From the NCBI GenBank assembly GCA_004563715.1, contig SIRX01000056.1:1-37514 (forward strand): a DNA stretch of 37,514 bases, given 5' to 3'. Below the pieces are notes generated by a model. It made no database searches, was not told where the DNA came from, and worked only from the letters and a program-made list of their open reading frames with translations. The first letter of the stretch is position 1, and the number at the start of each line of letters is the position of its first letter. The position numbers were made by a program, and so were the translations under genes. Below are positions 1 through 6,308 of the stretch, piece by piece. This DNA is from Actinomycetota bacterium. GTDB taxonomy: Bacteria; Actinomycetota; Rubrobacteria; Rubrobacterales; Rubrobacteraceae.

Positions 1-28
1 GGATAAACTTCGGGAGAGAGGAGAGACC

Positions 29-457
29 ATGACCGACACCGAGCCCGGTTTCGAGGTAGAGGTCGCGAGCTTGGGTGAGTTCCTGCGGCTGCTGAAGGAG
101 CGGAACGAGCAACTTCCAGGCCGGCAAGGCCACGGTGTCTCTGGCAGGGCGATCTTCGTGGCCCAGATGGTGGATCGGCGTCCTTCGAATTACGGGTTCC
201 CGCTGGTAAGGCGTTACGTGATCGCCGCTTTCGCCTACGGGAGGGATCGCGTCTCCTACACTAGAACTACCTCAAACGCCGTGGAACTGCCCGAGATGGT
301 GGCCAGGATCGAGGACCGTCAGCAAGAGGTCTACGAGGAGGTCTGGGCGGAGATCAGGCGGGGACTAAAGGACGCGGACCTCAACATTCCCGTCCACAAA
401 GGCTTCCTGCGCCACGCCGCGGACAACGGACGTGTTCGGCGAGAGGAAGGAGGTTAG
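29..457 (+). CDS. Hypothetical protein, 142 aa
   Basis: The ATG at 29 follows a good SD (gagaggaga at about 16-24), so this looks like a real gene. The protein is charged and soluble, with no signal peptide or membrane segment. It has an N-terminal part with LGEFLRLLKERN, a central segment rich in aromatic and basic residues (around residues 45-75), and a Glu/Arg-rich probable helix (about 85-115). I do not recognise a family. It lies just before a tRNA fragment and an integrase remnant, so it may be cargo of the same decayed integrative element; that is inference from position only. The tail (about 118-142) is polar and probably disordered. Confidence 0.6.
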   Translation: MTDTEPGFEVEVASLGEFLRLLKERNEQLPGRQGHGVSGRAIFVAQMVDRRPSNYGFPLVRRYVIAAFAYGRDRVSYTRTTSNAVELPEMVARIEDRQQEVYEEVWAEIRRGLKDADLNIPVHKGFLRHAADNGRVRREEGG

Positions 458-624
458 CGTACGCAGGAGCGCTCTAGCGAGTAGTGTCAGCAGTAGCGTC
501 AGCAGTAGGAGCGGCACGAGGCGGTACTCGACGGCAGCTCGTGTAAGTCCTATAGCGCGATTTACCTGCAAACACGACATTTAGCATCACTCGCCGGTAC
601 CGGGCGAAACATGGGCGATTGTCA

Positions 625-667
625 CTCGTAATGAGCAGGTCAGCGGTTCGAGTCCGCTCGTCGGCTC
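625..667 (+). pseudogene. 3' fragment of a tRNA-Thr(CGT), candidate att site
   Basis: The sequence carries an anticodon loop ctcgtaa (625-631), a variable segment, a perfect T-arm (stem agcgg/ccgct around loop ttcgagt, 642-658) and a 3' acceptor-like gtcggct. No D-arm or matching 5' acceptor strand is found upstream, and only the inner three pairs of the anticodon stem form. It is therefore a tRNA 3' part and not a working tRNA. Such fragments typically mark attL/attR where a tyrosine integrase inserted into a tRNA gene. Confidence 0.6.
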
Positions 668-709
668 TCTCTATTCCCGATAGATAAGGGAAAAAACCCC
701 GAATGTTCA

Positions 710-736
710 GAGCCTCCGTTACCGTCACGGAGGCTC
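710..736. other. 10-bp stem inverted repeat
   Basis: Arms GAGCCTCCGT (710-719) and ACGGAGGCTC (727-736) enclose a 7-nt loop. No T-run follows on the plus strand. On the minus strand a T-run lies about 12 nt beyond the stem, so it is at best a weak terminator for minus-strand transcription from the deaminase/integrase side. It sits between the tRNA fragment and the integrase remnant and could equally belong to an attachment or integrase-arm region. Confidence 0.4.
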
Positions 737-739
737 ATT

Positions 740-760
740 GATGCCAACCTGATGCCAACC
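740..760. repeat. Tandem 10-bp direct repeat GATGCCAACC x2
   Basis: GATGCCAACC occurs at 740-749 and 751-760, separated by one base. It lies just past the stop codon of the integrase remnant on the minus strand, where arm-type binding sites of tyrosine integrases can occur. The role is inferred from position only. Confidence 0.4.
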
Positions 761-768
761 CGGAGTCT

Positions 769-864
769 CTAGGTTGTGTCTCCGGTTCCGGGAAGTATGT
801 CGCCCATCGCGTCGGCGGTTTGCCGGGCGGAAGCATCATAATGGTGAGTGTACCTCTGGAGGGT
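769..864 (-). pseudogene. Tyrosine recombinase (integrase) C-terminal remnant
   Basis: On the minus strand an open frame directly after the deaminase stop reads [33 protein letters not shown]-stop (stop at 771-769). QRYTHH resembles the catalytic-tyrosine segment of phage-type integrases (LxRYxH), and ARQTADAM resembles their usual last helix. The rest of the enzyme (Arg, His-x-x-Arg) is absent because the deaminase occupies the upstream sequence in a different frame. With the tRNA 3' fragment 100 nt away, this reads as the leftover end of an integrative element. The match is made by eye, and the remnant is only about 31 codons. Confidence 0.45.
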
Positions 865-1964
865 CAAACACCACGGAGTGTTTCGGGCTGCGTACCGGCG
901 AAGTAAGCGTTCAGGTTTGCCAGCAGCTTTTTCTTGCTGTTTTCGTCGAGGAACGAGGCGGTGAAAGAGTTCTCGGCCACCCGGCGGAACTCCCCGCGGG
1001 TGAAGCCGAGCCCGTCACGTATGGCGGTGTAGTTGTCGGCCACGTAGCCGCCGAAGTAGGCGGGATCGTCGGAGTTGACCGTTACGCACAGGTCCTCCCC
1101 GAGCATCCTTCGTACCGGATGCTCTTCGATGGAGTCGAAGACCCGGAGCTTTACGTTAGAGAGCGGGCAGACGGTCAGCGGGACTTGTTCCTCCCTCAGC
1201 CGCCGCACGAGCCCGGGGTCTTCCATGCACCGGACGCCGTGGTCTATGCGGGCTGCTCCCAGGTCGTCCAGGGCCTGCCAGATGTACTCCGGGGGACCCT
1301 CCTCTCCGGCATGGGCCACCCTCCGGAAGCCGTGTCTGGCGGCCTCCTCGAACACGGCCCGGAACTCGTCCGGGGGGTGTCCGAGTTCGGATGAGTCGAG
1401 GCCCACGCCCACGATCCACGCCCGGTACGGCCGCGCCTGCAGCAGGGTCTCCATTGCCGCCTCCGCGCTCAGATGCCGGAGGAAGCACAGGATCAGGTGC
1501 GACGACATACCGAGGCCCCGCCGGCCGTCGAGCAGGGCCCGGTGGATGCCGGTGATCGCCGTTTCGAAGGCGACCCCTCTATCAGTGTGGGCCTGGGGAT
1601 CGAAGAATATCTCCGCGTGTCGCACCCCCTGTGCGTGGGCCTTACGGAGGTACGCGGAGGTCAGGTCGTAGAAGTCCCTCTCGTATAGCAGTACCCTGGT
1701 CGCCTCGTAGTAGACGTCCAGAAAGGACTGCAAGTCGCCGAAGTCGTAAGCTTTTCGTACCTCTTCCGCGGAGCCGTACCGGAGCGGAACGCCGTTGCGC
1801 CGGGCGATCTCGAACATTATCTCTGGTTCTAGAGAGCCTTCGACGTGCATGTGCAGCTCGGCCTTCGGCATTCCCCTCAAGAATTCGTTCGTAACGGTTC
1901 GTTCCCGCGCCTTCATCCCCGAACCCACTTTCTGCTCGTCTTCCGCGGCGCCCCGCACCGGCAC
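864..1964 (-). CDS. Adenine/adenosine deaminase family protein (ADE type)
   Basis: This is a zinc-dependent amidohydrolase of the adenosine deaminase superfamily, acting in purine salvage in the cytoplasm. Visible hallmarks are the metal-binding [11 protein letters not shown] near the N-terminus, [15 protein letters not shown] with the metal His and catalytic Glu, the RIDHGVRC segment, and [10 protein letters not shown] with the metal Asp. The phrases [28 protein letters not shown] and [11 protein letters not shown] are typical of the adenine deaminase (ADE) branch, exemplified by Pseudomonas PA0148, so adenine to hypoxanthine is more likely than adenosine to inosine. The start is uncertain: GTG at 1964 has a nearby gaggga; ATG at 1916 gives 350 aa, closer to usual family length. 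The gene stands alone. A promoter-like TATACT and a large palindrome lie just upstream, and an integrase remnant abuts its 3' end. Confidence 0.9.
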   Translation of the reverse strand: MPVRGAAEDEQKVGSGMKARERTVTNEFLRGMPKAELHMHVEGSLEPEIMFEIARRNGVPLRYGSAEEVRKAYDFGDLQSFLDVYYEATRVLLYERDFYDLTSAYLRKAHAQGVRHAEIFFDPQAHTDRGVAFETAITGIHRALLDGRRGLGMSSHLILCFLRHLSAEAAMETLLQARPYRAWIVGVGLDSSELGHPPDEFRAVFEEAARHGFRRVAHAGEEGPPEYIWQALDDLGAARIDHGVRCMEDPGLVRRLREEQVPLTVCPLSNVKLRVFDSIEEHPVRRMLGEDLCVTVNSDDPAYFGGYVADNYTAIRDGLGFTRGEFRRVAENSFTASFLDENSKKKLLANLNAYFAGTQPETLRGV

Positions 1965-1981
1965 GGGGCGATCCCTCGTTC

Positions 1982-2019
1982 AGTATAGAGTTCCGCGCTG
2001 ACCCTGGTCCAGCGCGGAA
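1982..2019 (-). promoter_or_regulatory. Putative deaminase promoter with palindromic operator
   Basis: On the minus strand a TATACT -10 box occupies 1987-1982. A 9-bp perfect inverted repeat, TTCCGCGCT (1991-1999) / AGCGCGGAA (2011-2019), lies immediately upstream over the expected spacer and -35 region. Its interior is itself near-palindromic (GACC-ct-GGTC). A repressor bound there would block this promoter. The -35 match (TGGACC) is poor, so the promoter call is moderate. Confidence 0.45.
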
Positions 2020-2428
2020 GCGGAAACCTGGCTCACGCCAGCTTACAGCCGCCTCGACCCCGGACGACTTACGAGCGTCTTCGAAACCCTTTCTGACACC
2101 CGGGGCGGCTACGGTTGCCTCTCGTGCCCGGCTTCCTGCAGCATCCAGCGAAAGGAACTGGTGAAGGGTACATGATCTCCGGCGTTTTCGGCGAACATCG
2201 GCACTCTGTTCTTGCCGTAGCGTCGTCCCGCAGAAACAGTGAGCGCGAGGCCCGGTCTCGAAACGGAGACCACCAGGTCATGACGATGTGCCCGAAACGG
2301 TAGCCGTCCGGGGTTCAGATGTTTGCCTGGATCTTGATCAGGGTGGAAGTCCCTCTGGACTCGACACCAGACAACAGGTCCTCCTGGCGAGAGAGGCCGT
2401 GCCCGGCGTCCGCCCGTCTCGGTTACTT
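2020..2428. other. Gene-poor intergenic region with two small hairpins
   Basis: No convincing coding frame was found here on either strand; open frames are short and lack SD sites. The only structure seen is at 2342-2386. The first stem is GGTG(2342)-GA-AGTCC / GGACT-CGA-CACC(2368) with a CTCT loop. The second is a short hairpin CAGG-tcct-CCTG (2375-2386). These could be the leader of the downstream membrane enzyme gene or part of an unrecognised RNA. The remaining bases show nothing I can name. Confidence 0.35.
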
Positions 2429-2458
2429 CAATATTAAATATGTGTTAAATATATAACT
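2429..2458. promoter_or_regulatory. AT-rich island with 11-bp spaced repeats
   Basis: This is an almost pure A/T stretch in a very G/C-rich window. TTAAATAT occurs at 2434-2441 and again at 2445-2452, exactly 11 bp apart, about one helical turn. It ends some 50 nt before the ATG of the LtaS-like gene. It may be a promoter -10/UP region or a regulator or nucleoid-protein site. Confidence 0.4.
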
Positions 2459-2508
2459 TGGGCCGGCGAGGCTCTGCAACCTGTGTCGTGCGGTTTGGAG
2501 CGTGCTTG

Positions 2509-4548
2509 ATGGAATGGAGCAACAAACAGAGGCTACGCCGGCTTGCCCTGTTGAGTGGTCAGGAGTGGGTCTACTTGCTGAGCCTGCTGGTGCCGCTGGT
2601 CGCCTACAACATCACGGTCAGGGTGCTCGGATTGGCCGCCCTCGGTGAGAACCAGGGGTTGCTACCGGACTCGCTGAGTCTGCTGCGCTCTGAGGTACTG
2701 TTCAACCTGGGGTACGTGGTGCTCTGGGTTGGGCTCTTCTTGCTGGTGAAGTGGTGGACCGTGCTGCGCTGGATCTACCTCTTCTTCTTCCACGCTGTCT
2801 CGCTCCTGGTCGTGGTGATCACGACCAGCTCCTACCATTACTTCAAGACCACGGGATTTACCCTCGACTACGGTATCGTGGCCTACTACCTGGCTGCGCC
2901 GGGGGAAGCCCGGGGCGCTATCGAGAGCGAGGCCTCTCTGGGGGTCTGGCTGTTGCTCTCCGGGGCGATCCTGTACGTCATGGTCGGTCCCTTGCTGATC
3001 ACCCAAGGCTTCCTCAAGCTGCAGCAGCGCTGGCGGGACAGCCGGACGCGGGGTACGGCGCCGGACGGCCTAGCACCCGCTGGCGGCGTTTCGGGCGGCG
3101 AGGAAGAGCCGGTGCCAGAGGATGTCGCGGGGTCCGACGGAACTGAACCAGCCCGGCGCCGGCTCTCGCGCCAGAAGTTCCTGGTCGCCAGCGTGGGGGC
3201 GACGGCCGGGGTTTTCCTCTTGAGGGAATCGTTGTTGCCGTACGCCGCCGAGGGCAAGGGGCAGTTCGCCCGGGCCTCGGTCTCCAACCTGGTCGTTACC
3301 CGACGCGAAGAGTCTTACATGCGGGAGGCCGTGGAGAGTGTCGAGGCTGCTGATACCCTCGTCAACGTCCGCCTCGAGCCTACGCCGCGCACCCGCAAGC
3401 GGCACGTGGCGCTCATACACCTGGAGTCGGTGCGCGAACGGTCCGTCACCCCCTACAACGAGTACATCAGCACCACGCCCTACCTGGACGGGCTGGCGCA
3501 AGAGAGCCTGTTCGTAGAGCGAGCCTACACGACCCAGCCGCACACCACCAACGCCATAACCTCAGTCAACGCCGGTGTCTACCCCTACCCGGGGACCGAG
3601 ATCGTCGAGGCCCAGCCCGGCGGTGTTCCCGCCCGGGCTCTGGCGCGGCTCTTGAGGGAACAGGGCTACCGCGCCGCCTGGTTCCAGTCGGCCACCGGAG
3701 GGTTCGAAGACCGGGCGCAACTCGTCGAAAACTTTGGCTACCAGCACTACCAGGCCCTGGAGTCCATGGATACGGCGGGCTTCGACCGGACGAACTACCT
3801 CGGCTACGAGGACGACATCATGCTGGAACCCAGCCGCCGGTGGTTGGAGGAAGACCTGGAGACGCCCTCCCTGGTCATGTTCCTGGGTGTAACGCCGCAC
3901 CACGATTACCTGGTTCCCCGGCGTTACGGCCGCAGGAGCTTCGCCGAAGAGGAGATGCTCGACCGCTACCTGAACAACGTCCGCTACGACGACTTCTGGG
4001 TGAGGAACATTATCGAGCAGTACAAGGCCCTCGGGCTCTACGAAGACACCATCTTCGTCATCTACGGGGACCACGGCGAGGCCTTCGGGGAGCACGGCCG
4101 CTACCAGCACGACGGCGTGATCTGGGAGGAGGGTGTCCGGGTGCCCCTGTTGGTTCACGACCCGCAGCGCTTCTCCCACGGGGCCCGTGTAGAGGGGCCG
4201 GCCAACCTCAACGACCTCGCGCCGACCATCGTGGACCTGTTGGGCTACAGGGTCGTGGACGGGGAGTACCCCGGCTACTCGCTGCTCGACCCGCCCAGAG
4301 CGCGCACGCTCTACGTTAGCTGCCGCCCCGACCTGCTGAGCATGGCGAGCATAAAAGGGTACGAAAAATACATCTACCACTTCGGCAAGCAGCCCGAGGA
4401 GTTCTACGATCTCTCCAGAGACCCCCTGGAGCAGAACAACCTCTCCGATCGGCTCGGCTGGAGAGAGCGCGAGCGGCTCCGCTCCGATCTGCTGGAGTGG
4501 CACGCGGAGAGCAGCGCCTACTACGAGCAGGGGTCTGTTTCCTCGTAG
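2509..4548 (+). CDS. LtaS-like membrane sulfatase/phosphoglycerol transferase family protein
   Basis: The ATG at 2509 with ggag eight bases upstream is preferred over the earlier in-frame TTG at 2458, giving 679 aa. Four membrane helices (about residues 20-45, 63-85, 88-110 and 143-167) are followed by a roughly 50-residue Gly/Glu-rich cytoplasmic linker. Then comes a fifth hydrophobic segment (about 222-246) that reads like a Tat signal (RRRLSRQKFLVASVGATAG). The extracytoplasmic alkaline-phosphatase/sulfatase fold starts near residue 298 with HVALIHLESV. TTQPHTTNA supplies the Thr nucleophile region seen in LtaS enzymes, and GDHGEAFGEHG with a later HDGVIWEEGVRVPLL completes the metal site. 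The five-helix plus outside-domain plan matches lipoteichoic-acid synthase-type phosphoglycerol transferases. The substrate is unknown, so a sulfatase or phosphoethanolamine transferase role remains possible. It is a single gene. Confidence 0.8.
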   Translation: MEWSNKQRLRRLALLSGQEWVYLLSLLVPLVAYNITVRVLGLAALGENQGLLPDSLSLLRSEVLFNLGYVVLWVGLFLLVKWWTVLRWIYLFFFHAVSLLVVVITTSSYHYFKTTGFTLDYGIVAYYLAAPGEARGAIESEASLGVWLLLSGAILYVMVGPLLITQGFLKLQQRWRDSRTRGTAPDGLAPAGGVSGGEEEPVPEDVAGSDGTEPARRRLSRQKFLVASVGATAGVFLLRESLLPYAAEGKGQFARASVSNLVVTRREESYMREAVESVEAADTLVNVRLEPTPRTRKRHVALIHLESVRERSVTPYNEYISTTPYLDGLAQESLFVERAYTTQPHTTNAITSVNAGVYPYPGTEIVEAQPGGVPARALARLLREQGYRAAWFQSATGGFEDRAQLVENFGYQHYQALESMDTAGFDRTNYLGYEDDIMLEPSRRWLEEDLETPSLVMFLGVTPHHDYLVPRRYGRRSFAEEEMLDRYLNNVRYDDFWVRNIIEQYKALGLYEDTIFVIYGDHGEAFGEHGRYQHDGVIWEEGVRVPLLVHDPQRFSHGARVEGPANLNDLAPTIVDLLGYRVVDGEYPGYSLLDPPRARTLYVSCRPDLLSMASIKGYEKYIYHFGKQPEEFYDLSRDPLEQNNLSDRLGWRERERLRSDLLEWHAESSAYYEQGSVSS

Positions 4549-4721
4549 CCGGCGTCCGGGGTCTGCTGGTGTCGGCTGGCCACCCGCCCTCCCAACCGTG
4601 GATAAAGTAGCGATGCGCCGTCCGGACACGCTATAGTTTCCCTGCTCGCCGGCCGATAACATCTCCGGCGATCCAAAACATACCGCCGGGACCCGGATCT
4701 CCCGGCTACGGAGGGGGCAGC

Positions 4722-5723
4722 GTGCGTCGTATATTGCCGGCTTTATTAATGATGGTCTTTACCCTGGGGCTGGTCTCGCAGAGCGAGGCGCAGAGCGGGC
4801 CTTATTCGCAGGTCGTGGACAACGCTTCGAAGAACAGGTTTGCGGCCGCGGACGGGTGGAGGGTGAGCACCAACGGCTCGGGATACTTCGGTAAGAATTA
4901 CGCGGTTGCCAGAACCGCCAACAAGCCCCTCGCCGCCCGGTTCAAGGTCAGGATACCGAAGACCGGCCCCTACACCGTCTACGCCCGCTGGCCCGCCCGC
5001 AACAACCACAACAACTCGACCAGGATAGGGGTCAGGGCCGCTTCGGGCATCAAGTGGACGCGGGTCAACCAGCAGCGCAACGGCGGCAGGTGGGTAAAGA
5101 TCGGCCGCTATCGCATGGAGAGAGGGGACCGTTACAGCGTGATGGTCTCCCGGCGGACCGACGGCAATCGGCTCGTGGTGGCGGACGCCGTGAAGGTCGT
5201 CGAGGCCAGGCGGTCCGTCCGTGGACCCGACAGCATACTCGGGCCTCCCATCCACAGCCAGGCTTCCGTCAGGAAATACGCCCGGTCGGTGGGGAGCACA
5301 CGCTACATCATGGAGACGATCCCGCACTACTACAAGCTGGCCCCCAGGGGGGGCATAGCGCCCGACGTGCTGGTGGCCCAGGCTATCCTGGAGACCGGCC
5401 GCGGCCACTACGGGGGCGACTCGAAGCCCTGGAACATGGCCGGTATCAAGAAGGGGGGCGTCGTGGGGGATGCTCCCAGAGACTTCGAGCGGCCGCGGAC
5501 CGCCTACGAGGGCGTCCGGATGCACGTGAACCACATGGCAGCCTACACCGGCAAGAAACCCATCGGCAGGCCCCACGACCGATTCCACGACGCGCGGGCC
5601 GCCCAGAGGAACCGCGGGTGGTGGGTTCGGAGGGTCAGCCAGCTAGGGGGCGGAGTCTGGGCGATGGACTCCGAGTACGCCGGGAAGATCCGGCGCATCC
5701 TGAACGACATGGGTAAGCACTGA
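4722..5723 (+). CDS. Secreted golvesin-domain glucosaminidase
   Basis: The GTG start is preceded by ggaggggg. The 333-aa protein begins with a signal peptide (about 1-24: MRRI, a hydrophobic core, then SEA). It continues with a beta-rich golvesin-like domain (about 28-160; VDNASKNRF, YTVYARWPA, VVADAVKVVEA), and ends with a mannosyl-glycoprotein endo-beta-N-acetylglucosaminidase domain (about 180-333). In that domain QAILETGRGHYGG carries the likely catalytic Glu224. It should cut the glycan strand of peptidoglycan outside the cell during wall turnover, with the golvesin part as a carbohydrate- or wall-binding module. A TATAGT -10-like box lies at 4632-4637 without a good -35. The gene ends 38 nt before a strong terminator and so appears monocistronic. 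Confidence 0.85.
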   Translation: MRRILPALLMMVFTLGLVSQSEAQSGPYSQVVDNASKNRFAAADGWRVSTNGSGYFGKNYAVARTANKPLAARFKVRIPKTGPYTVYARWPARNNHNNSTRIGVRAASGIKWTRVNQQRNGGRWVKIGRYRMERGDRYSVMVSRRTDGNRLVVADAVKVVEARRSVRGPDSILGPPIHSQASVRKYARSVGSTRYIMETIPHYYKLAPRGGIAPDVLVAQAILETGRGHYGGDSKPWNMAGIKKGGVVGDAPRDFERPRTAYEGVRMHVNHMAAYTGKKPIGRPHDRFHDARAAQRNRGWWVRRVSQLGGGVWAMDSEYAGKIRRILNDMGKH

Positions 5724-5760
5724 CCCGCCGCATCTAAAGCCAGACGCGTAGAGGCTTCCC

Positions 5761-5796
5761 AAGCCCGCCCGGCAGTGTTTCGCCGGGCGGGCTTTT
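5761..5796 (+). terminator. Rho-independent terminator
   Basis: A perfect 13-bp stem (aagcccgcccggc 5761-5773 / gccgggcgggctt 5782-5794) with an 8-nt loop is followed by TTTT. It ends the glucosaminidase transcript and isolates the micro-ORF region downstream from read-through. Confidence 0.85.
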
Positions 5797-5814
5797 GTCT
5801 ACCTCCGTCTGGAC

Positions 5815-5855
5815 GCCAATATCTTCCTCGATTTCGCGCGAGTAAAGCCAATATC
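5815..5855. repeat. 9-bp direct repeat GCCAATATC, 32 bp apart
   Basis: GCCAATATC occurs at 5815-5823 and 5847-5855, three helical turns apart. The pair lies between the terminator and the micro-ORF array, so a regulator-binding pair is plausible. There is no further evidence. Confidence 0.35.
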
Positions 5856-5882
5856 CGGCATCTCTGGACTTTCGACGCGATC

Positions 5883-5904
5883 TTTTGCCGCGGATGAGGC
5901 AAAA
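5883..5904. promoter_or_regulatory. Inverted repeat upstream of micro-ORF array
   Basis: A perfect inverted repeat TTTTGCC (5883-5889) / GGCAAAA (5898-5904) flanks an 8-nt loop, 50 nt before the first micro-ORF. It could be an operator or an RNA hairpin at the head of the array transcript. I see no clear -35/-10 pair nearby. Confidence 0.45.
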
Positions 5905-5953
5905 TGTACCTGCTGCACCGAGAAATCGCCTGAGGGGGGTGAGCATATAGACG

Positions 5954-5971
5954 ATGCGCAAGCGTTGGTAG
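5954..5971 (+). CDS. Micro-ORF 1, peptide MRKRW
   Basis: ATG CGC AAG CGT TGG TAG encodes five residues, preceded by gaggggggtgagc with 11 nt between GGTGA and ATG. Relative to the other three copies it lacks the Gly codon and has Arg for Ala, both in-frame changes. It keeps the Arg-Lys-x-Trp-stop pattern. It is the first and most diverged unit of the array. Translation is inferred from the SD and the copy comparison. Confidence 0.5.
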   Translation: MRKRW

Positions 5972-6023
5972 CCGGACGACTCTCGTTGGAACTCGTTTTT
6001 CTTCAGAGGAGGTGAATAGAGGC

Positions 6024-6044
6024 ATGGGGCGCAAGGCTTGGTAA
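6024..6044 (+). CDS. Micro-ORF 2, peptide MGRKAW
   Basis: ATG GGG CGC AAG GCT TGG TAA encodes MGRKAW. The SD GAGGAGGTGA (6006-6015) lies 8 nt before the ATG and is among the strongest in the window. It differs from copies 3 and 4 only at third codon positions (the Gly, Arg and stop codons). The peptide is a basic hexamer with a C-terminal Trp. The shortest bacterial precursor gene I can compare it with is mccA (microcin C, seven codons), but no maturation enzyme is adjacent. Confidence 0.55.
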   Translation: MGRKAW

Positions 6045-6099
6045 CCGAGCAGATTTCACTGTCGAACGACTGACTGTATATACGGGAGGTGAGCAAAAA

Positions 6100-6120
6100 A
6101 TGGGCCGTAAGGCTTGGTAG
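6100..6120 (+). CDS. Micro-ORF 3, peptide MGRKAW
   Basis: ATG GGC CGT AAG GCT TGG TAG encodes MGRKAW, with SD GGAGGTGA (6085-6092) 7 nt upstream and an A-rich spacer (gcaaaaa). The block from the SD through ATGGG is identical to copy 4, while the preceding bases are unrelated. The peptide is unchanged although Gly, Arg and stop use different codons than copy 2. Confidence 0.55.
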   Translation: MGRKAW

Positions 6121-6171
6121 CCGGAAAATCAATGCTGTTGAACCACTACTCGTTTGGGAGGTGAGCAAAAA

Positions 6172-6192
6172 ATGGGTCGCAAGGCTTGGTAA
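6172..6192 (+). CDS. Micro-ORF 4, peptide MGRKAW
   Basis: ATG GGT CGC AAG GCT TGG TAA encodes MGRKAW, with SD GGAGGTGA (6157-6164) 7 nt upstream. It is the last unit of the array, followed 22 nt later by a 10-bp inverted repeat (6215-6252) and then by the membrane HD-like gene. Its Gly codon (GGT) is a third distinct synonym among the copies. Confidence 0.55.
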   Translation: MGRKAW

Positions 6193-6214
6193 CTCGATGA
6201 CAACTTATCTGACG

Positions 6215-6252
6215 AGAGGTCCCGGCGTGGCTATGTAGACTTCGGGACCTCT
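6215..6252. promoter_or_regulatory. 10-bp inverted repeat closing the micro-ORF array
   Basis: Perfect arms AGAGGTCCCG (6215-6224) and CGGGACCTCT (6243-6252) surround an 18-nt loop. No U-run follows, so it is not a standard intrinsic terminator. It may be an attenuator hairpin, a Rho-dependent end, an mRNA-stabilising 3' hairpin of the array transcript, or an operator for the next gene. Confidence 0.5.
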
Positions 6253-6308
6253 TGGTACTACAATTCCAGCTATGGGAGGAGAGCCCAAATTCTCGCTGGG
6301 GATGGTCT

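Larger units (their letters stand above)
5932..6192 (+). repeat. Tandem array of four SD plus micro-ORF units, about 72-bp period
   Basis: Four units each contain a strong SD followed by a 5- or 6-codon ORF. The ATGs lie at 5954, 6024, 6100 and 6172 (steps of 70, 76 and 72 bp). The SD cores are GGGGGGTGA, GAGGAGGTGA, GGAGGTGA and GGAGGTGA, near-perfect complements of the 16S 3' end. Conservation is confined to the SD, the ORF and a few bases after the stop (often CCG). The roughly 35 bases between units do not align by eye. Confidence 0.8.

Noticed and set aside
600-670. Complete tRNA gene
   Set aside because: No D-arm or 5' acceptor strand precedes the T-arm, and the anticodon stem has only three pairs; only a 3' fragment is supported.
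6100-6124. GGCT-tggt-AGCC mini-hairpin over the end of micro-ORF 3
   Set aside because: The pairing is broken in copies 2 and 4 (AACC, AACT) while the peptide is preserved, so it is not a conserved RNA structure.
6024-6192. c-di-GMP (GEMM) riboswitch-like words (CGCAAGGC, GGTAGCCGG) in the micro-ORF copies
   Set aside because: The required paired stems and second half are missing, and the repeats vary only at codon third positions, which fits coding better.
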